A stretch of 64,000 nt of DNA from an uncultured Piscinibacter sp. (GTDB lineage: Bacteria > Pseudomonadota > Gammaproteobacteria > Burkholderiales > Burkholderiaceae_C), in the NCBI RefSeq assembly GCF_937952055.1, contig NZ_CALFYO010000021.1, forward strand, positions 248,001 to 312,000. Direction: 5' to 3'. This document shows positions 35,964-44,641 of the stretch, one piece after another; positions within the stretch are counted from its first letter, which is position 1, and each line of letters begins with the position of its first letter. A model generated the notes under the pieces. It saw nothing but the letters and a program-made list of their open reading frames with translations, had not been told where the DNA came from and searched no databases. Both the position numbers and the translations under genes were made by a program.

Positions 35964-37252
35964 CGAAGCCGGCGCGCGCGGCTGCGGATCGGCATACCGA
36001 CAGCCTCGCCGCGGAGTTCGCCCGCGTCCGTGCCACCACCCTGGCGCTGGCCGCGCCGCTGACAGCAGAGGACTGCCAGGTGCAGTCCATGCCTGACGCG
36101 AGCCCGGTCAAGTGGCACCTCGGCCATGTGAGCTGGTTCTTCGAGACCTTCGTGCTCGAGCGCTTCGAGCCCGGGTTCCGGCCCTTCGATCCGGCCTATC
36201 GCGTGCTCTTCAACAGTTACTACCAGGGCATCGGCGAGCAGTCGCCGCGGGCGCGGCGCGGCCTGATCCTGCAGCCCGGCCTGGAGGTGGTGAAGACCTA
36301 CCGCGCCCAGATCGACGAGCGCATTGCCGCGCTGCTGGACGTGCGCCGCGGCGACACCGAACTGGCCGAGCTCGTCACACTCGGCCTGCAGCACGAGCAG
36401 CAGCACCAGGAACTCATCCTCACCGACATCAAGCACGCGCTGTCGTTCAGCCCGGCCCACCGCCCCTATGCGAATCGCTGGCCGATGGCGCGCGTGCAGC
36501 CGGCGCCAACCCGATGGTTCGGCGTCGACGGCGGGCTCGTCGAGCACGGCCACGACGAACTGCTCGACGGCGGCTTCCGTTTCGACAACGAGACACCCCG
36601 CCATCGCGTCTTCATCGAGCCCTTCGAGCTGGCCTCGCGGCCCGTCAGCTTCGGCGAGTTCATCGACTTCGTCGCCGACGGCGGCTACCGCCGGCCCGAG
36701 CTGTGGCTGTCGCTCGGCTGGGACTGGGTGTGCGCGCACGCACGGCAATCGCCGCTGTACTGGCAGCGCGACGGCCAGCAATGGTTCAACCACACGCTGC
36801 AGGGCCGCATCGAGATCGACCCGCACACGCCCGTGTGCCACCTGAGCTACTTCGAGGCCGATGCGTTTGCACGCTGGGCCGGGGCACGCCTGCCCACCGA
36901 GGCGGAGTGGGAACTGGCGGCGCGACGCTTCGGCGATGCACGCACCGGCCACTTCGCCGATCGGGGCGCGTTCCATCCCCTGCCGCCTTCGGTCGCGGCC
37001 GATGCGGCACCGGTGCAGTTGTTCGGCGACGTCTGGGAGTGGACCGCCTCGGCCTACCTGCCCTACCCCTGCTTTCGCCCCTGGGCCGGCGCGGTGGGCG
37101 AGTACAACGGCAAGTTCATGTGCAACCAGTTCGTGCTGCGCGGGGGCTCCTGCGCGACGCCGGCCGGCCACGTCCGCGCAAGCTACCGCAACTTCTTCCC
37201 GCCCGAGGCGCAGTGGCAGTTCAGCGGCCTGCGGCTGGCGCGCAACGCCTGA
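35960..37252 (+). CDS. egtB: EgtB-type hercynine oxygenase (ergothioneine biosynthesis)
   Basis: The protein has 430 residues, starting at a GTG that overlaps the previous stop. Residues 30-170 are the DinB-like domain with iron ligands: KWHLGHVSWFFETFVLE (His56) and LQHEQQHQELILTDI (His145 and His149). Residues 180-430 are the formylglycine-generating-enzyme-like domain (LPTEAEWELAARRF; FGDVWEWTASAY; LRGGSCATPAGHVR). This is the EgtB architecture, which joins a thiol to hercynine using oxygen. No egtD, egtC or egtE lies nearby. The oxidoreductase role is family knowledge; the true thiol donor is not visible. Confidence 0.88.
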   Translation: MTKPARAAADRHTDSLAAEFARVRATTLALAAPLTAEDCQVQSMPDASPVKWHLGHVSWFFETFVLERFEPGFRPFDPAYRVLFNSYYQGIGEQSPRARRGLILQPGLEVVKTYRAQIDERIAALLDVRRGDTELAELVTLGLQHEQQHQELILTDIKHALSFSPAHRPYANRWPMARVQPAPTRWFGVDGGLVEHGHDELLDGGFRFDNETPRHRVFIEPFELASRPVSFGEFIDFVADGGYRRPELWLSLGWDWVCAHARQSPLYWQRDGQQWFNHTLQGRIEIDPHTPVCHLSYFEADAFARWAGARLPTEAEWELAARRFGDARTGHFADRGAFHPLPPSVAADAAPVQLFGDVWEWTASAYLPYPCFRPWAGAVGEYNGKFMCNQFVLRGGSCATPAGHVRASYRNFFPPEAQWQFSGLRLARNA

Positions 37253-37254
37253 GC

Positions 37255-37974
37255 TCAGCCTTTCAGCACGGCCAGCACGTCCGAGCGGAACTCGCGCTGG
37301 TAGAGGATGTAGACCACGCCTGTGGTGGCGATGGCGAACACCAGCGGCGAGAAGAACCAGCCGATCGCCGCAAAGGCGAAGTAATAGGCGCGCAGACCGT
37401 CGTTGAACGTTTCCGCGGCCATGCCGACGACTCGGCCGGCACGCTCGGCGAACGACTGGCGCAGCGCCTCACCCTCGGGACCCATCTCGACGAGTTGGTC
37501 CCGCTCGGGGATCGCGCCCACCAGCAGGGCGCCGAAGGTGTACTGGCGCAGCGACCAGGTGAAGCGGAAGAAGGCGTAGACGAACACGCCGAGCAGCAGC
37601 ACCACCTTCATGTCGAACACCAGCACCGAAGTGCGCGCCGCGAAGGGGATCTCGCGCACCAGTTCGCTCGCCTTCTCGGTGGTGCCGAGCACGGCGAGCA
37701 GACCGCCGATGATCAGGATGGTGGTGGAGGCGAAGAACGACGGGCTGGTCGACAGGTTCTGGATGACGATGCCGTCGACGACGCGCACCTCGCGGTAGGT
37801 GGACTGCAGCATCCATTGCCGGCGGATGCGGTTGGTGGTGTCCAGCAGCGAGGGCTGCAGCGTGCTGCGCCGTTTGGCGAACACCGCATAGCCCGCCCAG
37901 CCGACGAAGAAGGCGGCCACCGCCGCCCAGTCCGTCCAGGGCAACAACCCGAGCACCTTGATCGCCGTCTCCAT
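37255..37974 (-). CDS. DUF599 integral membrane protein
   Basis: The protein has 239 residues and at least four hydrophobic segments: near residues 15-32 (DWAAVAAFFVGWAGYAVF), 79-97 (SFFASTTILIIGGLLAVLG), 120-137 (MKVVLLLGVFVYAFFRFTW) and 195-226 (AYYFAFAAIGWFFSPLVFAI, ATTGVVYILYQR). The layout RRQWMLQSTYREVRVVDGIV with QNLSTSPSFFASTTI and FSWSLRQYTFG-like FTWSLRQYTFGALL is typical of DUF599. The function is unknown. It ends two bases from the egtB stop on the opposite strand. Confidence 0.85.
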   Translation of the reverse strand: METAIKVLGLLPWTDWAAVAAFFVGWAGYAVFAKRRSTLQPSLLDTTNRIRRQWMLQSTYREVRVVDGIVIQNLSTSPSFFASTTILIIGGLLAVLGTTEKASELVREIPFAARTSVLVFDMKVVLLLGVFVYAFFRFTWSLRQYTFGALLVGAIPERDQLVEMGPEGEALRQSFAERAGRVVGMAAETFNDGLRAYYFAFAAIGWFFSPLVFAIATTGVVYILYQREFRSDVLAVLKG

Positions 37975-37995
37975 GAGGGCGACTGTATCAAGCGA

Positions 37996-38592
37996 TCACG
38001 TGCCGGCCTTCAGTGCCCCTGCCACCTTGATCAGCGAGACCACCACCGCCTCGACGGACGCCTGCTGCCGGGCATCCTTCAGCGCGCCAGCCTCGTCGAA
38101 GGCCTCGTTGGCCTTGGGCAGCGCGAACTGCTGCGGTACCACCAGCATTGCGATGGTCATGCCGAGGTAATGGCGCGTGAAGTTCAGCGAGCGCAGCGCA
38201 CCCAGCGGACCGGGCGAGGCGCTGAGCAGGCCCAGCGGCTTACCGCTGCTCGCCGCCAGCCCCGACGGCGCTTCGCCCTCGGGCTGCAGGCGCGACAGCC
38301 AGTCGAAGCTGTTGATCAGCAGCGGCGTCGGGAAGCCGTTGTACTCCGGCGCCGAGAACAGCACGCCGTCGCTGGCGCGCAGCGCGTCGCGCAGGCGGCG
38401 CGCGCCTTCGGGCACGCCGGAGGCCTTCTCGAGATCGGCGTCGTACAGCGGCAGTCCGAGTGCACGCAAGTCGAGCGGCTCGACCTGCGCGCCGCGTGCT
38501 TCGGCCGCCCTCGCGGCGACGTCGACCAGCTTGCGGTTCCACGAGCCGGTTCGCGAACTCCCGGAGATCGCCAGCAGGCGCAGCGTGCCCAT
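37996..38592 (-). CDS. NADPH-dependent FMN reductase
   Basis: The protein has 198 residues with a flavodoxin-like fold: the phosphate-binding loop LLAISGSSRTGSWNRKLVDV at the N-terminus, PLYDADLEKASGVPEGARRL, and the flavin-contacting APEYNGFPTPLLINSFDWLS. These mark the ChrR/YieF/azoreductase-type reductases, which reduce quinones, chromate or azo dyes. The natural substrate is not clear. It lies next to a second flavin protein (WrbA-type) and pirin, all on the minus strand. Confidence 0.88.
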   Translation of the reverse strand: MGTLRLLAISGSSRTGSWNRKLVDVAARAAEARGAQVEPLDLRALGLPLYDADLEKASGVPEGARRLRDALRASDGVLFSAPEYNGFPTPLLINSFDWLSRLQPEGEAPSGLAASSGKPLGLLSASPGPLGALRSLNFTRHYLGMTIAMLVVPQQFALPKANEAFDEAGALKDARQQASVEAVVVSLIKVAGALKAGT

Positions 38593-38605
38593 GGCCGTGC
38601 CCGGC

Positions 38606-39160
38606 TCAGCCGAAGACTTTCGCAGCGACTCCGGCCACGCGTGTGCCGAAGGCCTTGGCCGTGGCGATGTCGCCCGCCACCATCTCGTCGGGCGAAGCGT
38701 CCGAAGGCGTGGCCGTCATCAGGCCGGAGAACGAACCGACGTAGTTGACGTCGTCGCGCGTCGCCGCCTTGGCGTTGCTGGGCATCAGGCCGGTGCCGAC
38801 CCACAGCATGCTGTGCTGCTGCGACAGCGTAAAGAAGTAGTGCATCGTCGACAGCTTGTCGCCATTCATCGTCGCGGAGTTGGTGAAGCCAGCCGCCAGC
38901 TTGTCCTTCCACTGCTGGGTGAACCAGGGCTTGGACGAAGCATCGGCGAACTTCTTGAACTGCCAGCTGACGCTGCCCATGTAGGTCGGCGAGCCGAACA
39001 CGATCATCTTCGCGGCGGCGAGCTGTTCCCAGCCGCCGTCGGGCAGGTTGCCCTCGGCATCGATGGCCAGCAGCGCGGCGCCGGAGGTCGAAGCCACCGC
39101 CTCGGCGATCTTCTTGGTATGGCCGTAGCCGCTGTGATAGACGATGACGATCTTGGACAT
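38606..39160 (-). CDS. WrbA/flavodoxin-type NAD(P)H:quinone oxidoreductase
   Basis: The protein has 184 residues from the ATG at 39160 (MSKIVIVYHSGYGHTKKIAE), which has the FMN phosphate loop. The segments KMIVFGSPTYMGSVSWQFKK and GFTNSATMNGDKLSTMHYFF follow the WrbA/flavodoxin layout. It probably reduces quinones to hydroquinones and protects against oxidative stress. An upstream in-frame start exists but would run into the pirin gene end, so this one is chosen. The third gene in this minus-strand group. Confidence 0.85.
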   Translation of the reverse strand: MSKIVIVYHSGYGHTKKIAEAVASTSGAALLAIDAEGNLPDGGWEQLAAAKMIVFGSPTYMGSVSWQFKKFADASSKPWFTQQWKDKLAAGFTNSATMNGDKLSTMHYFFTLSQQHSMLWVGTGLMPSNAKAATRDDVNYVGSFSGLMTATPSDASPDEMVAGDIATAKAFGTRVAGVAAKVFG

Positions 39161-39197
39161 CTCGGAACTCCAGGGTTGACGTAGGGAAAGACAGGAA

Positions 39198-39920
39198 TCA
39201 GGCGGCGAGGTCGAACACCAGCACCTCGGCGTCACGCCCGCCCGCCAGGGCGATACGCGACTCGCCGGCGATCAGCGCCGCGTCGCCACCGCGCAGCCTC
39301 TGTTCGTTGACGGTCAGTTCGCCGCGCACCAAGTGCACGTAGCCGCGGCGCGCCGGATCGAGCGGCAGCTCGACCGACTCGGCGCCGTCGAGCAGGCCGG
39401 CATACAGCGCCGCGTCGGCATGGATCCGCACCGAGCCTTCGCGGCCATCGCGGCTGGCGACGAGCCGCAGGCGTCCGCGCTTCTCCGCCGGCTCGAATCG
39501 ACGCTGCTCGTAGCTCGGCGCGACGCCGGGTTCGTCGGGTTCGATCCAGATCTGCAGGAAGTGCGTGGTCGCGTCCTTCGCGTGATTGAACTCGCTGTGG
39601 CGCACGCCGGTGCCGGCGCTCATGCGCTGCACGTCGCCGGGGCGGATCACGCCGCTGTGCGCGCCGCCGGCCTGGCCATTGCCCATGCTGTCCTGGTGGG
39701 CGAGTTCGCCTTCGAGCACGTAGCTGATGATCTCCATGTCGCGGTGGCCGTGCGTGCCGAAGCCGGTGCCGGGGGCGATGCGGTCCTCGTTGATGACGCG
39801 CAGGTTGCCCCAGCCCATGTGTTTCGGGTCGAAGTAGTCGGCGAACGAGAAGCTGTGAAAGCTCTTCAGCCAGCCGTGGTCGGCATAGCCGCGATCGCAG
39901 GACTTGCGCAGCGTGATCAT
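39198..39920 (-). CDS. Pirin family protein
   Basis: The protein has 240 residues, starting MITLRKSCDRGYADHGWLKS. The pirin (YhhW-like) cupin motifs are SFSFADYFDPKHMGWGNLRV, GTHGHRDMEIISYVLEGELA (metal-binding His pair and Glu) and TGVRHSEFNHAK (last His). The C-terminal half is the degenerate second cupin (YVHLVRGELTVNEQRLRGGD). Bacterial pirins can act as quercetinases or regulators; the role here is open. It is divergent from a LysR regulator, suggesting control by that protein. Confidence 0.9.
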   Translation of the reverse strand: MITLRKSCDRGYADHGWLKSFHSFSFADYFDPKHMGWGNLRVINEDRIAPGTGFGTHGHRDMEIISYVLEGELAHQDSMGNGQAGGAHSGVIRPGDVQRMSAGTGVRHSEFNHAKDATTHFLQIWIEPDEPGVAPSYEQRRFEPAEKRGRLRLVASRDGREGSVRIHADAALYAGLLDGAESVELPLDPARRGYVHLVRGELTVNEQRLRGGDAALIAGESRIALAGGRDAEVLVFDLAA

Positions 39921-40010
39921 GGTGCGGGCTCTCCGGGTGGGTCGCGAAGTCGATGAAGACAATGTAGGGCGCGGGCTCCCGCGCTCCAGCCCGCCGGGCT
40001 TGAAGCTCAC

Positions 40011-40027
40011 GTTCAAATAAGATGAAC
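40011..40027. promoter_or_regulatory. Candidate LysR binding site between pirin and its regulator
   Basis: GTTCA-N7-TGAAC, an interrupted palindrome with the T-N11-A spacing typical of LysR sites, in the space between the divergent genes. It overlaps a first ATG (40022), which supports the later start of the regulator. Confidence 0.5.
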
Positions 40028-40054
40028 AGCTTGTCGAACCCGCCCGATGTCACC

Positions 40055-41038
40055 ATGCCCGACCGCCGCAACGTGCTCACGCCCGAAGCCCTCGCGATGA
40101 TGGACACCATTGCGCGCACCGGCAGCTTCGCCGCGGCGGCGCGCGAGCTCGGCAAGGTGCCTTCGGCACTGACCTACAACGTGCGTCAGCTCGAAGACGC
40201 GCTCGACGTGCTGCTGTTCGACCGCAGCTCGCGGCAGGCGCAGCTCACCGCTGCCGGCGAGGAACTGCTCCACGAGGGCCGGCGCCTGCTCGCCGAGATG
40301 GATGCGGTGGCCAACCGCGTCAGACGTGTCGCGACCGGCTGGGAGACGCAACTCACCATCGCGGTCGACGCGATCATCTCCCAGGTGACGGTGTTCGAGC
40401 TGTGCGAGGCCTTCTACGCGCGCTGTGCCGAGCAGAAGGTCGAGCACGGCACGCGGCTGCGGCTGCGCAGCGAGGTGCTCGCCGGCACCTGGGAGGCCCT
40501 GCTCAGCGGCCAGGCGGATCTCGCCATCGGCGTGGGCACGCATTCGTCGCCGCCGCCGGGCATCGAGTTCGCATTGCTCGGCGAGATCGACTTCATTTTC
40601 GCCGTCGCGCCGCACCATCCGCTGGCGGCGCACGAGGGGCCGATCGGCGATGCCGAGCTGATCAAGCACCGTGCGGTGGCGGTGGCCGACTCGGCGCAGC
40701 GGCTCGCGCCGATCACGGTGAACATCCTGCCCGGTCAGGACGTGCTGACGGTGAGCAGCACGCTGGCCAAGATCGAGGCGCAGATCCGCTGCATGGGCTG
40801 CGGCTACATTCCCGAGCCGATGGCGCGGCCGCACGTCGAGGCGGGTCGGCTCGTCGTCAAGCAGGTGGAGCGCACGCGGCAACCGGCGCAGATGGGCTAC
40901 GCCTGGCGCGCTGGCATCGGCGCGAAAGGCAAGCGGCTGCCGCTGGGCCTGGCGCTGCAATGGTGGCTGGGCCAGCTGGAGAGCCCGGCGACACGGCGCG
41001 CACTGCTCGAGCGGCACGCCGGCCCGTGGGGTGGATGA
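40055..41038 (+). CDS. LysR family transcriptional regulator
   Basis: The protein has 327 residues from the ATG at 40055 (MPDRRNVLTPEALAMMDTIA); an ATG at 40022 would add 11 residues but lies inside the candidate operator. Residues 8-65 form the winged helix-turn-helix (TGSFAAAARELGKVPSALTY, VRQLEDALDVLLFDRSSRQA). Residues 90-300 are the substrate-binding domain (LTIAVDAIISQVTVFELCEA; PPPGIEFALLGEIDFIFAVA). It is divergent from the pirin gene and probably regulates it. The effector is unknown. Confidence 0.92.
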   Translation: MPDRRNVLTPEALAMMDTIARTGSFAAAARELGKVPSALTYNVRQLEDALDVLLFDRSSRQAQLTAAGEELLHEGRRLLAEMDAVANRVRRVATGWETQLTIAVDAIISQVTVFELCEAFYARCAEQKVEHGTRLRLRSEVLAGTWEALLSGQADLAIGVGTHSSPPPGIEFALLGEIDFIFAVAPHHPLAAHEGPIGDAELIKHRAVAVADSAQRLAPITVNILPGQDVLTVSSTLAKIEAQIRCMGCGYIPEPMARPHVEAGRLVVKQVERTRQPAQMGYAWRAGIGAKGKRLPLGLALQWWLGQLESPATRRALLERHAGPWGG

Positions 41039-41045
41039 ACCGCGC

Positions 41046-41933
41046 ATGAGCGGCTACGTCGGCCGCTTCGCGCCCTCGCCCACCGGGCCGCTGCACGCCG
41101 GCTCGCTGGTCGCCGCGCTGGCCTCCTGGCTGGATGCGCGAGCGCACGGCGGGCGCTGGCTGCTGCGCATCGAGGACGTCGACACGCCGCGCTGCATACC
41201 CGGGGCCGACCGCGAGATCGTCGCGCAACTCGCTGCCTGCGGCCTCGTGCCCGACGAAGCGCCGCTGTGGCAGTCCGAGCGCGGCGCGCTCTACCAAGCC
41301 GCGCTCGAGCGATTGATCACGGCAGGCTGGGCCTATCCGTGCGGCTGCACGCGGCGCGACATCGAACTGGCCCTGGAGGCACGCGGAAAGTCCCGGCCGC
41401 GTGGCGGCGAACTCGTCTATCCCGGCACCTGCCGCGACGGCCTGCACGGCCGCGCGGCGCGCGCGATGCGCATGCGCACCTCGCTGGGCCCGCCCGAGGC
41501 GGAGACGCCGATCGAGTGGGTCGACCGCCGCCTCGGCGCGCAGCGCCAGCTCCTCGCCGACGCCGTCGGCGACTTCGTGCTCAGGCGCGCGGACGGCCTG
41601 TGGGCCTACCAGCTCGCCGTCGTGGTGGACGATGCGGCGCAGGGCATCACCGACGTCGTGCGCGGCGAGGACCTCGCCGACAACACGCCGCGGCAGATCC
41701 TGCTGCAGCGCGCGCTGGGCCTGCCGACGCCGCGCTACCTGCACACGCCGCTGGTGCTGGGCGCGAACGGCGAGAAGCTCTCCAAGCAGAACGGCGCGAC
41801 GGCACTGGACCTGCGCGAGCCGCTCGCCGAGCTGGGCGCCGCGGCGAAGGTGCTCGGCCTGACGGTCGATGCGCACGACGTGCCGACCTTCCTCGCGCGC
41901 GCCAGCGCGGCCTGGCGGCGCATGCTGGCATGA
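41046..41933 (+). CDS. gluQ: Glutamyl-Q tRNA(Asp) synthetase
   Basis: The protein has 295 residues, a shortened glutamyl-tRNA synthetase without an anticodon-binding domain. YVGRFAPSPTGPLHAGSLVA carries the HIGH-like motif, and GEKLSKQNGATALD carries KLSKQ, the KMSKS equivalent. A zinc site is suggested by YPCGCTRRDIE with GTCRDGLHG. It attaches glutamate to the queuosine base of tRNA-Asp. The start at 41046 (MSGYVGRFAPS) is chosen because a start at 41031 would overlap the LysR gene and adds five residues. Confidence 0.95.
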   Translation: MSGYVGRFAPSPTGPLHAGSLVAALASWLDARAHGGRWLLRIEDVDTPRCIPGADREIVAQLAACGLVPDEAPLWQSERGALYQAALERLITAGWAYPCGCTRRDIELALEARGKSRPRGGELVYPGTCRDGLHGRAARAMRMRTSLGPPEAETPIEWVDRRLGAQRQLLADAVGDFVLRRADGLWAYQLAVVVDDAAQGITDVVRGEDLADNTPRQILLQRALGLPTPRYLHTPLVLGANGEKLSKQNGATALDLREPLAELGAAAKVLGLTVDAHDVPTFLARASAAWRRMLA

Positions 41934-41970
41934 TGGCGGCCCGTTTCCAACCAACCGACGAAAGCCCGCC

Positions 41971-42318
41971 ATGGTTACGACCGATTCCGGCCTCCAGTAC
42001 GAAGACACCACCGTCGGCGCCGGCGCCGAAGCGCGCGCCGGCCAGCACGTCACCGTGCACTACACGGGCTGGCTGTACGAAGGCGGCACCAGGGGCGCCA
42101 AGTTCGACAGCAGCAAGGACCGCAACGACCCGTTCCAGTTCGGCCTCGGCCAGGGCATGGTGATCCGTGGCTGGGACGAAGGCGTGCAGGGCATGAAGGT
42201 CGGCGGCACGCGAGTGCTCGTCATCCCGCCGCAGCTCGGCTACGGCGCGCGCGGCGCCGGCGGCGTGATCCCGCCGAACGCGTCGCTGATGTTCGAGGTC
42301 GAGCTGCTCGCCGTCTGA
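41971..42318 (+). CDS. FKBP-type peptidyl-prolyl isomerase
   Basis: The protein has 115 residues, a single FKBP domain: VTVHYTGWLYEGGTRGAKFD, FGLGQGMVIRGWDEGVQGMK, VIPPQLGYGARGAGGVIPPN. The residues for proline binding (Tyr, Phe, Asp, Trp, Phe) are present. There is no signal peptide, so it is a cytoplasmic folding helper. Confidence 0.95.
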   Translation: MVTTDSGLQYEDTTVGAGAEARAGQHVTVHYTGWLYEGGTRGAKFDSSKDRNDPFQFGLGQGMVIRGWDEGVQGMKVGGTRVLVIPPQLGYGARGAGGVIPPNASLMFEVELLAV

Positions 42319-42326
42319 GCGAAGGC

Positions 42327-43235
42327 GTGGCCATGGATCCGGTGCGGTACGACATCGTCCACACCACGGTCTACCGCTACCGCGAACCGGTGCTGTTCGG
42401 TGAGCACCGGGTCATGTTCCGCCCGCGAGACAGCCACGACCTGCGCGTGCTCGCCACCGACCTGCGGGTCAGCCCGCAGGCCTCGGTGCGCTTGATCCAG
42501 GACCCGCATTCCAACTCGATCGCCATCGTGCAACCGCTCGAGGCGGGCGCGGAGCTGCGCATCGTTTGCAGCTTCACGATCGAGCATGCCCATTCGCACA
42601 ACCTGGAACTGCCGATCGCGCCGGCTGCGGAGTTCTTCCCCTTCGCCTACAGCGTCGAGGAGCGCTTCGACCTGGAGCACTACCTGCGCCCGCACCACGA
42701 CGACCCCCAAGGCCGGCTGACCGCCTGGGCACGGCAGTTCATTCGCACCGACGGGCCGACGGCCACGCGCGACCTGCTGGTGCAGATGAATCAGCACATC
42801 CGCGACACCTTCACCTACCAGGCTCGCGACGAAGAGGGCACGCAGGACCCGCTGCAGACGCTGGACAAGGGCAGCGGCAGCTGCCGCGACTTCGCACTGC
42901 TGATGATGGAAGCGGCTCGCCGCCTGGGCGTGGCAACACGCTTCGTGTCGGGCTACCTCTACGACCCGGCGCTCGACGAAGCGGGCGGCGAGGCGTCGGC
43001 CATGGTCGGCGCGGGCAGCACGCACGCCTGGCTGCAGGCCTACCTGCCCGGCGCGGGCTGGGTACCGTTCGACCCGACCAACAACCTGCTCGGCGGCAAC
43101 ACGCTGATCCGCGTCGGCGTGGCGCGCGACCCGACCCAGGCTGCGCCGGTGTCGGGCTCCTGGTTCGGTCCGGCGGATGCCTATCTCGGCCTGCAGGCCA
43201 CCGTGCAGGTGCGCCGGCAGCGCGGCGACACCTGA
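42327..43235 (+). CDS. Transglutaminase-like cysteine peptidase family protein
   Basis: The protein has 302 residues from the GTG at 42327 (ATG at 42333 is also possible). Residues 1-110 are the N-terminal beta domain seen in this family (RYDIVHTTVYRYREPVLFGE, HRVMFRPRDSHDLRV). The catalytic core has GSGSCRDFALLMMEAARRLG (Cys), GSTHAWLQAYLPGAGWVPFD (His and Asp) and the final NNLLGGNTLIRVGVARD. Bacterial members of this group act as proteases or as enzymes in amide chemistry; the substrate is unknown. It follows the FKBP gene after 8 bases. Confidence 0.88.
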   Translation: MAMDPVRYDIVHTTVYRYREPVLFGEHRVMFRPRDSHDLRVLATDLRVSPQASVRLIQDPHSNSIAIVQPLEAGAELRIVCSFTIEHAHSHNLELPIAPAAEFFPFAYSVEERFDLEHYLRPHHDDPQGRLTAWARQFIRTDGPTATRDLLVQMNQHIRDTFTYQARDEEGTQDPLQTLDKGSGSCRDFALLMMEAARRLGVATRFVSGYLYDPALDEAGGEASAMVGAGSTHAWLQAYLPGAGWVPFDPTNNLLGGNTLIRVGVARDPTQAAPVSGSWFGPADAYLGLQATVQVRRQRGDT

Positions 43236-43270
43236 ACAGGGTTCGGTTCGACGCCCCGGGCGACGGGCAA

Positions 43271-44641
43271 TCAGCGCTCGAACGGGCTCGAGCGGCGCGG
43301 GCCCTGCGGTCTCGCGCCCGACGGGCGCGGACCGGCCGCGAACGGCCGCTTGCCGAACGACTTCTTCTCGCCGTAAGGCTTGGGGCCGAAGGGCTTGGCG
43401 CCGAACGGCTTCGGGCCGCCGAAGCGGCCACGTTCCGGCGCGCCTTCCGGACGCTGCGCGAAGATGCGCGGCTCCGGCGCCTTGGGTTCGAGGCCGGGCA
43501 CCGTCGCCACCGGGATCGGCTGCGTCGTGAAGTGCTGGATGCGGCGGATCATGCCCACGTCCATGCGCTCGGCCAGCGTCACCGCCAGGCCGTTGCGGCC
43601 GGCACGCCCGGTGCGGCCGATGCGGTGCACGTAGTCCTCGGCCTTCATCGGCAGGCCGTAGTTGATGACGTGGCTGATGGTCGGCACGTCGATGCCGCGG
43701 GCCGCCACGTCGGTGGCCACGAGAACGCGCAGGTGCTTGTTGCGCAGGCCCTGCAGCACGCGGTTGCGCCGCCCCTGCGGCATGCCGCCGTGCAGCGAGG
43801 CCACGGCGTGGCCCAGCTCTGCCAGGCGGTCGGCGAGCCAGTCGGCATCGCGCTGCGTGCTGGTGAACACCACCGCCTGCTCGAGCTCACGCTCGGTCAG
43901 GATGTGGTCGAGCAGCGCGTTCTTGTGGTGCGCGTTGTCGGCCCAGTGCAGGCGCTGCTCGATGTTGACGTGCGTGTCCGTGTGCGAGGCCACGTCGATG
44001 CGCTGCGGCTCGCGCAGCAGATTGCGCGCGAGGTTGCCGACGTTGCCGGCGAAGGTGGCGCTGTACATCACCGTCTGGCGGGACGCCGGCACGTGGTCGG
44101 CGATGGTGTTGATGTCGTCGATGAAGCCCATGTCGAGCATGCGGTCGGCTTCGTCGAGCACCAGCATCTCGACGTTCTCCAGCACGGCCTTGCCGGTCTG
44201 CAGGTGGTCGAGCAGACGGCCCGGCGTGGCAATCAGGATGTCCAGCGGACCGCGCAGCGCCTTCAGCTGCGCCGGGTAGGGCACGCCGCCGACGATCGTC
44301 GTCACGCGCAGCCCCGGCACGTGGCGGCCATAAGTGTCGGCCGCCTTGGCGACCTGCATGGCGAGCTCGCGTGTCGGCGCCAGCACGAGGATGCGCGGGC
44401 CGTAGACCACGCCCTTCTCGCGCCGCTTGCTGTGGTCGCCGCGCGCGGCGAGGATGCGCTGCAGCGCCGGCAGGATGAACGACGCGGTCTTGCCGCTGCC
44501 CGTGCTGGCCGAGACCATCAGGTCGCGGCCCTGCAGCGCCGGTGGGATGGCCTGCTGCTGGACTTCGGTGGCACTGTCGTAGCCCGAATCGGCCACGGCT
44601 TTGACGAGGGCTTCTTGCAGGCCCAGGGAATCGAAACTCAT
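43271..44641 (-). CDS. rhlE: DEAD-box RNA helicase, RhlE type
   Basis: The protein has 456 residues from MSFDSLGLQEALVKAVADSG. The full motif set is present: Q motif, ASTGSGKTASF (I), PTRELAMQ (Ia), TPGRLLDHL (Ib), VLDEADRMLDMGF (II), SATFAG (III), ATDVAARGIDVPTISHVIN and HRIGRTGRAGRNG (VI). The last 90 residues are basic and repetitive (KPFGAKPFGPKPYGEKKSFG), which holds the protein on RNA. RhlE-type helicases help ribosome assembly and cold adaptation. The leader before the start is long (see 44642-44985). Confidence 0.94.
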   Translation of the reverse strand: MSFDSLGLQEALVKAVADSGYDSATEVQQQAIPPALQGRDLMVSASTGSGKTASFILPALQRILAARGDHSKRREKGVVYGPRILVLAPTRELAMQVAKAADTYGRHVPGLRVTTIVGGVPYPAQLKALRGPLDILIATPGRLLDHLQTGKAVLENVEMLVLDEADRMLDMGFIDDINTIADHVPASRQTVMYSATFAGNVGNLARNLLREPQRIDVASHTDTHVNIEQRLHWADNAHHKNALLDHILTERELEQAVVFTSTQRDADWLADRLAELGHAVASLHGGMPQGRRNRVLQGLRNKHLRVLVATDVAARGIDVPTISHVINYGLPMKAEDYVHRIGRTGRAGRNGLAVTLAERMDVGMIRRIQHFTTQPIPVATVPGLEPKAPEPRIFAQRPEGAPERGRFGGPKPFGAKPFGPKPYGEKKSFGKRPFAAGPRPSGARPQGPRRSSPFER

